Shown here: positions 1 through 10,709 of the stretch, piece after piece
Numbering within the stretch: position 1 is the first letter of the stretch
How the letters are laid out: each line of letters opens with the position of its first letter
Assembly (NCBI GenBank): GCA_963576735.1
Contig: OY755178.1
Span: 11,594,001 to 11,658,000, forward strand
Reading direction: 5' to 3'
DNA length: 64,000 nt
DNA from: Bedellia somnulentella
Taxonomy: Eukaryota > Arthropoda > Insecta > Lepidoptera > Bedelliidae
Notes under the pieces: generated by a model
The model's database searches: none
What the model was told of the DNA's origin: nothing
Seen by the model: only the letters and a program-made list of their open reading frames with translations
Made by a program: the position numbers and the translations under genes

Positions 1-164
1 AACGATTTTGTATCTCCGTTATTGAGCAAATTTTCAGGTTGAGTTGAAGTTGAGTAATACGCTATGAAGTATTTAAAACAATCTAAAAAAGATACCATAC
101 CGAGATGTAGGATGCAACTACTGGCGCCATCTAGTATGTAATATGTGAATTAGTAAGGATTTGG
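1..164. other. Unassigned AT-rich sequence
   Basis: I see no coding frame, RNA gene or recognised repeat in this left edge; sequence that matches family D starts near 165. Confidence 0.4.
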
Positions 165-866
165 TTTTGGTCACCGGCACGATGGCTTATTTCATGTTTA
201 ATTCGGTGTTTCTCTACCAGTTTCTATGATATATTTTTTTTAATAAATAGATTATATTTCCAAAGGTTCTATGGAAGAGATCGCTTTTAGCGATAAGACC
301 GCCAATTGTAACTCACTGTAAACTGTTTGATCATATTATTATTTTTGTAAATTTGTGTTTGATGTGCAATAAAGAGTTATTCTATTCTATTCTATTCTAT
401 ATTTTTAAAACTTTTTTAAATAAGGGATGAGTGAGAGTATTTTAAACTTAAAAGTAAACAAACATATACTGTTAAGAGATATTTTTTAGACAATTTTATG
501 ATAAACATTTCGGTCATATATTATTTCTATGTGACTTTAACCACTAAGGCTGCACACGCAACGGAAGCTTATAAAATGGAGTAACTTCTTCTGTTTTCCC
601 AAAATTCTCCTTAACTACTCTGCTGAAAAGTATACTAAAACCTGCCCAGGAGTATGAAGAATAATTGTGTTAAGTTTCGTTAAAATCTGTCGAGTAGTTT
701 TTGTTTCCATAAGGAACATACAAACCGACAGACAGACAAAATTTATTGATTGCATTTTTGGCATCAGTATCGATCACTAATCACCCCCTATAGTTATTTT
801 GAAAATATATTTCATGTACAGAATTGACCTCTCTACAGATTTATTATAAGTATAGATTTGCAGTAA
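165..866 (+). repeat. Family D repeat, split by a LINE 3' end
   Basis: This stretch matches the right part of the repeats at 2448-3384 and 27681-28592, including a GACAGACAGAC tract and the end TTATTATAAGTATAGAT. The match breaks at about 264 and resumes at about 402, where a LINE 3' end lies in between. The left end of family D is missing. The family's identity is unknown to me; repeats opening with 'cccagcttcgcacgggtag' are widespread in Lepidoptera. Confidence 0.7.
264..401 (+). mobile_element. LINE 3' end fragment with (TTCTA)n tail
   Basis: The motif GGAAGAGATCGCTTTTAGCG, followed by 'ataagaccgcc' and 'tgtgcaataaagag', is the same 3' end carried by the LINE at 16013-17866 and by the fragment at 58448-58560. 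A short ATTCT repeat forms its tail. It is a 5'-truncated retroposed end inserted in family D. Confidence 0.7.
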
Positions 867-887
867 GTTTTTATCACGAGTACTCAT

Positions 888-1140
888 GACCACCATCAAA
901 AGAAGAAAGGCTGCGTATTTGGGACATGTGCTACGCCACGATCGATACAAACTGGCCACATTGGGCGCGTCGGAAGAAGAAGGGTATCGTGGCTCTCGAA
1001 CATCCGGAATTGGACCAGCAGCCGGCGTAGAAGACCTGTTCCGCCTAGCCCAAGATCATTAGGGATACTAGGAGCTGACTGCCAACCACTAGTTGTGGAG
1101 AGGCACCGGAAGAAGAAGAAATAAGTTTTTGTAGCTTATT
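888..1140 (+). pseudogene. RTE-like LINE reverse-transcriptase C-terminus, decayed
   Basis: Read with one frameshift near 965, the frame gives 'KRRKAAYLGHVLRH' and then 'GRVGRRRVSWLSNIRNWT', ending in a lysine run and a stop at about 1122. The YLGH and GRRR-SWL blocks are typical of the C-terminal tail of RTE-type non-LTR reverse transcriptases. No catalytic domain is present. I assign the clade from remembered motifs, not from alignment. Confidence 0.6.
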
Positions 1141-1250
1141 GTAGAATAAAGCATGTATTGTTTTGATTATTATAATATCTACAAGGTTTCGCCTAATTAA
1201 AAGGCAGAGATTTTCCTGTAAAAGTATTGATTATGATACCATTATTGTTC

Positions 1251-1494
1251 ATACCTACATATACTCACGGCTTTAAATCCCTAGCCAGTAGCTAGAGCTA
1301 AGGAATTAGAAATTCCTCAGCCACTTTTGGATAGTTTAGTGGGGAAAAGATGGTGAAATAAAGGTTGTTGGTTATGGGTCTCAAACCGCATCGCCCAAAA
1401 ATCCCTTAAAAGCCCCAATACCGTTTGTTGCCTTTTACTTACACCCTCCGGAAGAAATGAAGGTAGTGCTATTCTAAGCCGACACTACACAGCA
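1251..1494 (-). repeat. Family A SINE-like copy
   Basis: A near full-length reverse copy of the window's commonest repeat. Read on the minus strand it runs from GTGTAGTGTCGGCTTAG to GTGAGTATATGTA. Confidence 0.85.
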
Positions 1495-1794
1495 AAACCA
1501 TTTTTGTCTGATTCAATAAACAATTTTTTATAAAGATCTTAATGATGAAAAATAAGATAATGAGCGTTCGTGGTATTCCTCCTCAACTATTCGTGGATTA
1601 GCTAGATAGATATCAGAACAGAAAGCAATGCTTAAAATTGGTGATTATAAAAGTAATTCATTCATTCATTCATTCTTCATTAGTTCCACAAAAGAGCAAG
1701 GCCGTCGTTATAAATAAATAAATATTACTAATTTGACGGTATATTTATTATTTTTATTGTAAATCAATGAACTACGAGTATGTTCCGTTGATAC

Positions 1795-2100
1795 AGGAGC
1801 TCTGTCATTATTATTCTATGCTGACGATTCAGTTCTTACATTTTCAGCACACTATTGGAAAGCAACATTTAAAAATAGCGTTTAAATCTACTCAAACAGT
1901 GCTTAAGAAGGTAACAAATTAGCTTTCTGAAAAAAAAAAATACCCGTAAAAACACACAAAACTAAGTGAAATTTTCTTATATGAATAAATCTAAACTGCA
2001 TCTTCACAAAAAATTCATAGCGTGCAGTCTCACTAATTTTTCTCTTTCCTTCGATTCTTTTACGTGTGAGCCTCTTAGATGTTGTTTAAACATTGAATAA
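1795..2100 (+). pseudogene. LINE reverse-transcriptase fragment (YADD box)
   Basis: The frame reads 'ALSLLFYADDSVLTFSAHYW', which contains the YADD catalytic box of a non-LTR reverse transcriptase. After a frameshift it continues into 'KKVTNWLSE', the usual downstream helix. Both ends are missing. A distant 'CEPLRCCLN' block may be the region before the GITID motif of related elements. Confidence 0.6.
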
Positions 2101-2447
2101 TATTTTAACTTTTAAATTTATGCTCTAAATTATATAAAGATAATATTTTTATTTTTAAAAATACAATGACAAATTTTGGACAAGTACGCCAACTTATATA
2201 CCAAGTTTAATAAACTGAGAGTTTTTTAAAATAAAATAGAAGAATAGTCGATAATCTCACAAAAGCAGCCAGCGTTCTATTATCATTGATTCAGAGAAGT
2301 TAAAAAAAGAAAAAAGAAATCATTTATTCAGTGCCTCAGGGAACAATAAAACATTACAATTAGTACAAAAAACATACACAATTTTAACAAAGAACTGGTT
2401 TTTTGTTGACATATTGGAATATAAAACACACTTCTTTTATTTATTTA
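2101..2447. other. AT-rich sequence without a gene
   Basis: Long A and T runs and no open frame of note. Nothing supported here. Confidence 0.4.
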
Positions 2448-3384
2448 CTAGTGGATCGGGCCCAGCTTCGCACGGGTAGCGTAGTTTTAAAAATATCAGA
2501 GGTTTCTTCAATCATTGCTCAACCTTTGTGAAATTTAGTGCAATTTATAGCATTCCTAAATAGTGTAGCTTTGTGATTGTGAAAGCGCTTTGATGAACGG
2601 TTCAGTATCTCCGAAAATAAAACCATGTAAACAAAAAATCAGAGTTACAAACTTTGCATACATACAGGGAGTATATGTATACTCCCGGCTATCTTTTGCG
2701 CGCGCAACCATTACTAAAAAAATATCCTTATAGCATTCACGTGCGACGACAGGGCGCGATAGCTTATTTCATGTATAAGTTTGGTTATTCTATACCGATT
2801 TCTATGATTCTTTTTTTATTGAATAGGTAATAATGTAAACTTTTTTTAAATGAGAGATGAATGAGACAACTATAAACGTAAGAGTAAACAAATATAATCA
2901 GAATGCTCCGAACTGCTAAGCTATCAGGAATTACACGAGTTAACCATAAAAGATAGACATATGCTGCATAAGGATATTTTTTAGAAAATTTTATGTAAAA
3001 TATTTCCGTCATGATGATGACGACATGATTTCTATGTAACTATAACCACTAAGACTGCACACGCGACCGAAGCTTAAAAAATGGAGTAAATTCCCCGTTT
3101 TCCCAAATTTTCCCAAAATTCCCCTTCACTACTCTGCTGAAAAGTACATTATAACCTGCCTAGGAGTATGAAGAATAATTCTACCAAGTTTCGTTAAAAT
3201 CCGTCGAGTAGTTTTTGTTTCCATAAGGAACATACAAACCGACAGACAGACAGACAGACAAAAATTTTACTGATTGCATTTTTGGCATCAGTATCGATCA
3301 CTAATCACCCCCTCATAGCTATTTTGAAAATATATTTAATGTACAGAATTGACCTCTCTACAGATTTATTATAAGTATAGATTA
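2448..3384 (+). repeat. Family D repeat, full-length copy
   Basis: About 0.94 kb, from 'actagtggatcgggcccagc' to 'ttattataagtatagat', with a (GACA)n tract near 3240. It aligns along its length with 27681-28592. Both copies begin with ACTAGTGGAT and show no long open frame, so this is a non-coding element of unknown class. Confidence 0.75.
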
Positions 3385-3435
3385 TTTGAATGAGCATCAT
3401 TTCTTCGAGAATCTGGCGGGAATTGACTTGCAAAA

Positions 3436-4527
3436 ATGGAGCTCAGTCGACGTGATTTTCGCGCTATGATTTATTATGGCTTTAAAAAAGGTTTAAAGCC
3501 TCAGGAATGTTTTGAACTTTTGGTTTCTACTTTTGGTGATCTGCTGGTTCCGGAGCAACAGTATTCAAAATAGGACGGGGATGTCTCGAAGATGAAGCGA
3601 AGACAGGACGACCGCCAACCGCGGTCACGCAAGAAAACGTTCGTGCAGTCGAAAAACTTAGTCGCGAAAACTGACGAATTACATATGTAGAACTAGAGCG
3701 AGATCTAAGATTTGAATGCAAACCATAATTCACAACCACCTTTCTCTCCGTAAACGTTGTTCGAGATGAGCAGAAAGCCCGTAGGTGGATTGGTGCCTAT
3801 TCGCCTATTCATGATAGATAAATTCAATGGAGGTGAGAAAAAAAACGTATATGATATACTGACTGGTGACAAAACATGGCTATATAACTATGATCCCGAA
3901 TCAAAGCGACAGTCAACTGTATGATGCTTTGAAGATGAGCCAACTCCAACGAAATGTCGCCGTGCACGAAGCTCACAGAAACAAATGGTTGCCTAGTTTT
4001 TCTGCAAAACGGGTCATATTGCTACTGTTGTGCTAGAGAATGAAAGAACGGTGAACTCCGAATGGTATGTGATAGTTTGTGCTCCAACAGTAATATCAGC
4101 TTGGTGTGACAAGTGATCAAAGTCAGGAATCCGGCACCTTCTCTGGCACCACGACAATGCGGCGCCGCACACGTCTGCCAGAACACTAGACTTTTTCAAC
4201 TCGAAAAATGTGTCAATTTTCCCTCACCCGCCATATTCCCCTGACCTAGCACCTTGCGATTTTTACTTGTTTCCAAAAATCAAAGAAAAACTAAAGGGGA
4301 AGAGGTTTGAGAGCAAAGAAGATGCGCTGGTTGCCTATAATTTCGAGATTTCTGAGGTATATAAAGAAGAGTGGTCACAGGTATTTTCCAATTGGTTCAG
4401 ACGTATGGAAAAATGTATACTTGTAATAAAGAATAAATTTTATAATTTTGAGTATCTAGTTTCTTCTGGCAAGCCCCTCGTATATGATGTAAAACCAGTT
4501 TTTGCCAAAGATATCAGGAACCGTTAG
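3436..4527 (+). pseudogene. Mariner transposase pseudogene
   Basis: The start reads MELSRRDFRAMIYYGFKKG, aligning with the intact transposase at 12316-13368. Further blocks appear in shifted frames: 'TAVTQENVRAVEKL', 'YDILTGDKTWLYNYDPESK' (first catalytic Asp), 'VLENERTVNSEWY', 'HHDNAAPHTSA' (second Asp) and 'YSPDLAPCDFYLFP' (third Asp, 34 residues after the second). Several frameshifts, stops and a small deletion near 3540 make it inactive. The frame 4210-4527 is only its C-terminal third. It is a different and much older mariner lineage than the one at 12143. I could not find convincing terminal inverted repeats. Confidence 0.85.
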
Positions 4528-4800
4528 TTTAAATAAAAAAAAGCCTTTTTCTATTATGGAGAAACAAGTTAAAATAAATGTGTTTGGTGTTGCTTAGTTT
4601 TCATTATTTATTTTGTCACTACATGAATTATGATTACATTGTGGTTTACAATATGGTTTAAAAGAACTTGATTTATGAAGGTTAAATTAAATTACGTGTA
4701 TTATTCTATACGCTCAAGTGTTTTATTATATCTTCTCAAAAATAATTATAAACCAATATTATTTTATAACTCAAAGTTATATCTACCATAATAGTTATAA

Positions 4801-5151
4801 CTAATGGGTTGGATGTAACCCATTTCCCATCGTATGCAACTCTTCTTGACTCAAATCGGCTAATCCATTGATACCATACATGGCAGGTGGGCCATTTTCC
4901 TTGTTTAGTTTATTAATTTCTTGTAAGTTGATATAGAAGTATTTAAATCGCTGGTCATACTCTGCTTGGTTTTTATAATGTCTATGATAATCCTTCACAA
5001 ATTTCTTGAAGAGTTCTGGGGCATCTTTTAAATTGTAATACATAGGCTGTGTTGTAGTATGAGGTTGATTTGGGGTAGGTTGAGCTTTCACAACATTATT
5101 ATAACTGACACCAATAATAAAAATCAACGTTATAAGCAAAAAACTATTCAT
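4801..5151 (-). CDS. Secreted I29 cysteine-protease inhibitor 1
   Basis: A 116-residue single-exon protein. Residues 1-23 form a signal peptide (MNSFLLITLIFIIGVSYNN, then VVKA). A short Thr/Pro/Gln-rich linker follows, then an isolated cathepsin propeptide domain (I29, about residues 42-108). The ERFNIN-type helix is visible as E-x2-R-x3-F ... I-x3-N around 'AEYDQRFKYFYINLQEINKLN'. The GNFD-like motif reads 'YGINGLADLS', so its Phe is replaced by Leu. No protease domain follows, which matches small propeptide-like inhibitors of insects such as Bombyx BCPI and Drosophila crammer. By family knowledge these bind and block cathepsin L-type proteases. The C-terminus (HTMGNGLHPTH) differs from the paralogues. 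A TATA box and initiator lie upstream, and an AATAAA (plus-strand 4722-4727) lies about 75 nt past the stop. It lies outside the tandem duplication. The target protease is not known. Confidence 0.85.
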   Translation of the reverse strand: MNSFLLITLIFIIGVSYNNVVKAQPTPNQPHTTTQPMYYNLKDAPELFKKFVKDYHRHYKNQAEYDQRFKYFYINLQEINKLNKENGPPAMYGINGLADLSQEELHTMGNGLHPTH

Positions 5152-5187
5152 ATTTGTATGCCTTATTTTTATGGACTACACGAAATA

Positions 5188-5219
5188 TGCTTCTTCGATT
5201 TATATTCACAAGTTATATA
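5188..5219 (-). promoter_or_regulatory. Core promoter of inhibitor gene 1
   Basis: TATATAAC (5219-5212) is followed by a GCATAT initiator-like step with the putative start A at 5188, 31 nt from the first T. The same spacing is found at the genes starting at 12050 and 25123. The inferred 5' UTR is about 37 nt. Confidence 0.5.
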
Positions 5220-5239
5220 CTGTAAGTCTATTTACCAGA

Positions 5240-6412
5240 GAAAATTAAATTAAATTTATGTCTAATAAAAGAAAGACGCTTGTCATAAAATTGATAAGCT
5301 AATGATATTTAAAGTTCTAAAAACATGCGTGGAAAACTTGAGGAAATGAGCTATGTTAAATTCAGTTTTGTTGTGTTTCACCATCACGGCGGTATGCTTT
5401 ACGCCTGTTCTGATTTAGAGTAGATGACGAGAACAACAAGTTACTACATGTAACTTAGTGTTTTTGCAGATACAATTAATCTAGGGATAAGTGGTTTTAA
5501 ACGTTTTTTCTTATGATGCATACAAAAGTAACAAAAAGTATTGAAATACGTGCGTATCTTAATAAATTTTGAGATACGCGTAATTTGAAAAAATAGAACA
5601 CATCGGCTTATGAAAAAGAATAGAACACCATTCTCTCTCTTAAAATAAATATTTATAAATATTTTATATAAATTTTATATAAATAAATAAATATTTATAT
5701 AACAGTTGAATGTTTTTTGTAAGTATTCTCTAATTTACTCGTAATTAGGATTTAATTTTTTGTTTATTAGAAATATTTTGATTTGTTTGAACTCAACAAC
5801 TAAGTTAAAAACGTTTACAAATGTTATAATGGGTCTGTGCTCCACCTTTGGCAGTAGTTTATAGATAGTTAAGTGTTTTTCAAAGGGGTGAAACTGACTT
5901 TGTGGATGAATACAGAAGCGTCTAATAAACAGCAGTAATAGCAGAAAATATGTGATCACAGAAACGCCATTACGAGACCCAATAATTATATTAGATAACC
6001 ATCTAGAAAAATCCTAGGCAATAATTCGGGAAATGTTTTTTTTAATGTGAGTGCGAAACAATTGTTGACGTTGAAGAAACCGTTTGCTCTCATACTCTTA
6101 AAGACATGCTTGTGCGCAATGATGTCGCGAAATGCGTTAACGATAAAAAATAAATCATAGAGACATGTTTCTGGAATTGATACATTGGAGAACACAAATG
6201 GGTCAAAATATCTCTACCAAATGCACTTGAAACTTAGTTTTTATCATTTATATTACAAAAGTTTTAATTTCATGTCAATACATGCAGTATTTCTGAAGCA
6301 GCGACCTCGAGGAGTTCAACCCCGTTTTCAAATCTTCAGATTTCGCGCGCTTTTTAAGTTTACGTCACAACCCGTCAGCTGGTCGATCATTGCCACTGCG
6401 TGAAGTCGTTCC
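5240..6412. other. Gene-poor interval before the duplication
   Basis: AT-rich, with a TTTATATAAA-rich patch near 5650-5700. A minus-strand frame at 5986-6190 (FSNVSIPETCLYDLFFIVNA, then more) is preceded by a TTTGGTAG acceptor-like site, but I recognise no family and it ends after about 70 codons. I see nothing else. Confidence 0.35.
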
Positions 6413-7190
6413 GTGGGAATGGTGCGATTGTTTCATTATTTATTCCTTTTAAATGCTTGTTTACAATAAAGTAACATAAATAATAGCTACTTTTGCCGAC
6501 CCCTACGGGGGTAACTGGGTGAAAGTTTGAATTTTTAGAGTTGAATTGTTACAAATACTTCCTGCCCGATAGCTGAAGTAATAACATTAAACCACCTTTA
6601 GAAATTGAGAATAACTAAATGGAGGATTATTGTTGTTGTTAATTGTTTTATATTATCTGTGCACTATCGTCACGAATAGCACTACCTCGTTTCTTCACAA
6701 GAGTATTAAAATTTAAATAATTTATTCACGAGAACCTCACGTACTAATATTAGCAAACAATATATAATACATAATCCTAATAAATAAAGGAATGTTTTTT
6801 TTTTTATTTTGTTTTTTTTTCTACACTGGTGTCGAAAATTTTCTTTTTTTTTATTATTAGTAAGGGTAATAAAAGGTGACTTGGAAAATTAGGCGCTTTT
6901 TACTAGGAGAATATAAGACGATACTGCGGAGACTCGTAACCAATCACCAACAACCTTTATTATTCAATCTTAACCAACGTCCATTCAATTAGTGGATCTC
7001 TTTTTTGTTTTCTCCATTGTAGTACAATATGTGAAGGAACATTAGTAAAGGAGAAATGTGGGCATTTCTAGGGTTGCGTGAAAAATGGTATGGAGGTTAC
7101 TTACTTTGTTAGTTGATTTGCGAAGTTCCCTCTCAGAATTTGATTTCATGATGAACTATGTACAGTTTATTTTACTCTAATTGTAGTTTA

Positions 7191-7397
7191 ACCTGCATGG
7201 CTGAGTTGTACTTAGTCATATGACAAGTGGATTCGTACAAAACCGCAATATACCTGCCTTTATTGAGTGAGTCCACTGTCCAAGCAAAATGTGGATACTC
7301 TAACTAAACACTAGGTGACAATTTCACGTGATGTTTAGAAGTATAAGTACCTCTGTTAACCCCTTTGGGGATATGCTGCGCAAATGTTTGAGTTTCA
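7191..7397 (+). repeat. Family B SINE, old 3' portion (unit A)
   Basis: It contains the diagnostic stretches 'catggctgagttgtactta', 'gtattcgtacaaa', 'tccactgtccaagcaaaa' and 'aacccctttggggat'. The tRNA-like head is missing. The orthologous copy in unit B is at 14711-14906, so it predates the duplication. Confidence 0.75.
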
Positions 7398-7549
7398 GTT
7401 AATTGTTGTTTCAGAATATAAAGATAAGCGTTCCTCATAATACAGAAATTAATATCTCCGAAAAAATGCAAGCCATTGTGTCTCAAATTATGTATAAAAG
7501 CAACCTTTTTTTCAGTTTTATAGTCGTGATTATATTTTTAAATTAAAGT

Positions 7550-7743
7550 GGCCGTGTAGTGTCAGCTTAGAATAACACTACCCTATTTCTTCCGGTGGGT
7601 GTAAGTAAGATGTGACGAACGGTATAGGGGCTTTTTAAGAAAATTTATTTCACCATCTTTTCCCCACACAACTTTCAAAAGTGGCTGATGAATTTTCTAA
7701 TTTCCTAGCTCTGGTTACCGCTTCAAGGGATTTATAGCCGTGA

Positions 7744-7816
<73 letters not shown>
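7550..7816 (+). repeat. Family A SINE-like copy ending in a long (TA)n tract
   Basis: A family A body with its 3' end GCCGTGAGTATAT running into a pure TA tract at about 7743-7816. The counterpart in unit B (15036-15224) has only about 10 TA units, so the tract expanded or contracted after the duplication. Confidence 0.8.
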
Positions 7817-7821
<5 letters not shown>

Positions 7822-7878
7822 AGTGGCTAATAATAATAGGCACATAAAAAAGAGTTTATCTAGTGTTTTAAATGTAGA

Positions 7879-8138
7879 GTTGTGTAGTGTGGCTTAGAAA
7901 AGCACTAACCCCTTTCGTTTTGCGGCTGTACGTAAGAGACTTAAAGAGACGACTAGGAGTATTGCGGCTTTTAAATGGATGTTTGGGCGGTGCGGTCAGA
8001 AACCCATCAACAATATCCTTTATTTTACCATTTTATATCCACTTAACTTCCAAAATTGGCTGAGGAATTTCTAATTCTTTAGCTCCGGCTACCCCTTCTA
8101 GAGATTAATAGCCGTGATTATACGTATGTATGTATGTA
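7879..8138 (+). repeat. Family A SINE-like copy, first of a tail-to-tail pair
   Basis: It starts TTGTGTAGTGTGGCTTAG and ends in a (TATG)n tail that abuts the tail of the reverse copy at 8139-8357. The same pair is at 15309-15772 in unit B. Confidence 0.85.
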
Positions 8139-8357
8139 CAAATACTCATGGCTATAAGTCCCTAGAAGGGGTAGCCAAAGTTTAGGAATAAGAAATTCCT
8201 TAACCACTTTTTGAAGTTTTATGGGGATAAGATTGTACCACAAGGGTTCCTTGTGAGGGGTCTCCAACCGCATCGCCCAAATATCACGAAAAAAGTCCCT
8301 ATACAATCCTCGGGAAGAAATAGGGTAGTTCTATTCTAAACCGGCTCTACATAGCTT
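8139..8357 (-). repeat. Family A SINE-like copy, second of a tail-to-tail pair
   Basis: A reverse-orientation copy. The two members form an imperfect inverted repeat with almost no spacer. Confidence 0.85.
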
Positions 8358-8679
8358 AATTTTATTTAGTTTGGGCTATTCCAACCTTTTTTTGACACGA
8401 TGATTTTGGATTAATAAAATATTTTCCTAGTTTGAATGTGCCGAGGACACCAACTGTACGTAGTTTACCACGTTATTAACACAAAACCACGGAAGGTTAA
8501 TCATTGATACGTTGTTTTTGACATTAAATTTTATTAGACCCAAAATTTTAAAGCTATATAATAATATGAAAAAAATATGTTTGATTATATTATATTATAG
8601 TGAAATTTGTAAAGAAAATTTTTAATACTTTAAAAATTTATAGATATGATTGGTAAAAAACGGTTGCATTAAGTAGATA

Positions 8680-8997
8680 TCAACCATTAACAAAGTGTCT
8701 CATTTCTTCTGGACTCATGTCTGAAAATCCATTTATATCATACGTAGCTGCTTTGTTTTTCTCGTTTGCTTCATTTACTACTTTTAGAGACTCATAAAAA
8801 TATTTATACCGCTGGTCATATTCTGCTTGGTCCTTATAATGCCTATCATAATCCTTTATGAATTTCTTGAAAATTTCCGGAGCATCTTTGAGATTGTAAT
8901 AAGGTTTTCCATCTGGCCCAGTAGTTTGGGCTTTCACATCATTATCATAACTTATTGCAATTAAAAAAATTAATGATATTAGAATAACACTATTCAT
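8680..8997 (-). CDS. Secreted I29 cysteine-protease inhibitor 2
   Basis: A 105-residue protein. I start it at the Met of MNSVILISLIFLIAISYDND (8997) because that gives a proper signal peptide aligned with the paralogues. The frame stays open 33 codons further upstream (to 9096), but that extension has no secretion signal. The mature part starts near AQTTG and holds the I29 domain: 'YYNLKDAPEIFKKFIKDY', 'DRHYKDQAEYDQRYKYFY' (ERFNIN-type helix) and 'YDINGFSDMSPEE', a GNFD motif with Gly replaced by Asp. No protease domain follows. It lies in unit A; its unit B partner (22245-22534) is broken, so this is the only working copy of the slot. A TATAATATAAATG stretch upstream near 9130-9145 may be its TATA region. 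Confidence 0.85.
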   Translation of the reverse strand: MNSVILISLIFLIAISYDNDVKAQTTGPDGKPYYNLKDAPEIFKKFIKDYDRHYKDQAEYDQRYKYFYESLKVVNEANEKNKAATYDINGFSDMSPEEMRHFVNG

Positions 8998-9099
8998 ATT
9001 TTCTCTTGTTTGCTTCGTGTGAAATACGTTAAAACGTATGTAAATGTGTAGCACAAAAGTATTTACTGCACAATAATTCACTTGAGTGTGATTCACAAT

Positions 9100-9845
9100 A
9101 CTGTTGCAGAAATAGCGATAAATATAGCATTTATATTATACGCACAAGTTGTAATAAAATAAAACATAATTAAACAATCGGCAATAATATATTTCACTTG
9201 TAGCTTAATTGGTTAGTAATGCATGGTAATGCAATCTAAACATCTACGTATAAATAACTAGTTTTCACCCGCGATTCCTATTACGTTTCATATTCTTTGT
9301 ACTTGCATATTGTTTTTTTCTGTCTTGCACACTATGTTATCTTTTAACCGATTGAACCTTTTTAAATAACTAATGGCTCGACATAAGACTGGTCATGACT
9401 CTATTCTCCACACTCCGTGGCTTTGCAAATTTTCTCTGGCTATGTCTCTCCTATTTTCCATCCCCAGTAAATTAACTTCCCAGTTATAAAAAACTTTTTA
9501 ACAATTGCACATTCTCTCATACTTTAGATTTTAACAGGAGTACTCGTGTTTATAAGACACACTATCTATAGAAATTCTACTTTTTTAAAAACTCTCGCTG
9601 TTTGTATACATTATACATAATAATCGGGATAAACCAACGATTTTTTTTAAATCACTTGCGTGATATGTTTACCCGATTTTTTGGCACACCTACTCAATAT
9701 GTCGCTGGTTAATACCGATTATTATGTAAAATAAAGAAATTTTGGCGATAATTCATGTTTTGATATGACGTCATGTTCTAAAGATTTACGTTAACGTATG
9801 TGCATATAAAGAACTGTTAAGTAAAGTATGATGTTCGTTGGTTTA
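9100..9845. other. Duplicated intergenic DNA
   Basis: Upstream sequence of inhibitor gene 2, nearly identical to 22637-23382. I see no open frame or named repeat, and the conservation simply reflects the recent duplication. Confidence 0.5.
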
Positions 9846-10018
9846 AGAGCTTATTCCATTACACTTTGTCGTTGCTGAATTCAGACGTCCTTCGAAGTTA
9901 CTGCCGCAGACGCTTGTTATTCCACTACACAAATTTCAGTTTGAACGTTATTCCACTAGTCTGAATTCAGATTCTGTGGCTTTCAGACGTCTTCATTCAG
10001 ACAAATGGAATAAGCTCT
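9846..10018. mobile_element. 173-bp MITE with TTA target duplication
   Basis: Perfect 15-bp terminal inverted repeats (AGAGCTTATTCCATT at 9846-9860, its complement at 10004-10018) are flanked by TTA at 9843-9845 and 10019-10021. Unit B has a single TTA at 23380-23382 and no insert, which is the empty site. The 3-bp TTA duplication is typical of PIF/Harbinger non-autonomous elements. Internal 'gaattcagac' motifs occur in both orientations. Confidence 0.8.
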
Positions 10019-10239
10019 TTATAACTAGCCTGATCAATCGTTTGTGTGTTTGGATTCAGAGTTCAAAGAGTTTTCGTATCTATTTAATTTGATAACACAT
10101 ATTGATATTTACTTATATACGTTATTTGAACACCCGCAATTAAAAACCTCTGTTAGTGACTCTATCTCTGCGCGCGTTGCGGAACTACTTGAAATTACCA
10201 TGTCATTAGTTAGCAGGCAATCGATCCAATTGGATACTC

Positions 10240-10660
10240 CTGTAATAAGAAAAGCCGAAGTGTGCGGTTTATTAGACGTTGACGCAGGTGCGTACAGATG
10301 GCACTGTGTGCAGCATGTGTGTACTGTACTATCACCGCCCCTGCGTTGATGTTTTTTTATTCATTCAACGCAACGGGCATCGACTAATTTGTTGGGCCCA
10401 AAAAGCACCCGTTGCATGCCGCGGGACAACAAGGCCGACACTCCAGTCAAGGGGTTCATAGTGGATGACCAACGAGTCGCCACAAACTCATCAACACCCG
10501 AGCTAGCACTAAAAGATAGTCACTACGTTCACGTACATACGTTCAACAGAACAGTAGTGGTCTATATCTCCGGAAATTAACACCTTTAGGAACGATATTC
10601 GTAGCTTACGTGATGAATTCGCAACATTTCGCTCAGATTTCTACATTTTCTGTTACGTGA
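10240..10660 (+). pseudogene. LINE ORF1 remnant with PHD-like zinc finger (unit A)
   Basis: One frame gives 'DGTVCSMCVLYYHRPCV', a PHD-type C-x2-C ... H-x2-C half-finger. Another gives 'PRDNKADTPVKGF', and the next block 'NDIRSLRDEFATFRSDFY' looks like the following coiled coil. This order is what I expect of ORF1 (gag-like) proteins of some lepidopteran non-LTR elements. Frameshifts separate the blocks, so it is inactive. The unit B copy (23600-24030) has the same breaks plus a 3-bp indel. Confidence 0.55.
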
Positions 10661-10709
10661 TTGTTCAGTAGGTATACTTTTAACAGCGAGCACCATAATA
10701 GGCATAAGG

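Noticed and set aside
3238..3262. GACA repeats as a CRISPR-like or regulatory array
   Set aside because: They are a simple microsatellite inside every family D copy.
5986..6190. Minus-strand frame after an acceptor-like site
   Set aside because: About 70 codons with no known domain and no partner exon; evidence too thin for a gene call.
9001..9096. N-terminal extension of inhibitor gene 2
   Set aside because: The open frame upstream of MNSV lacks a secretion signal and is absent from the paralogues; it is more likely 5' UTR.
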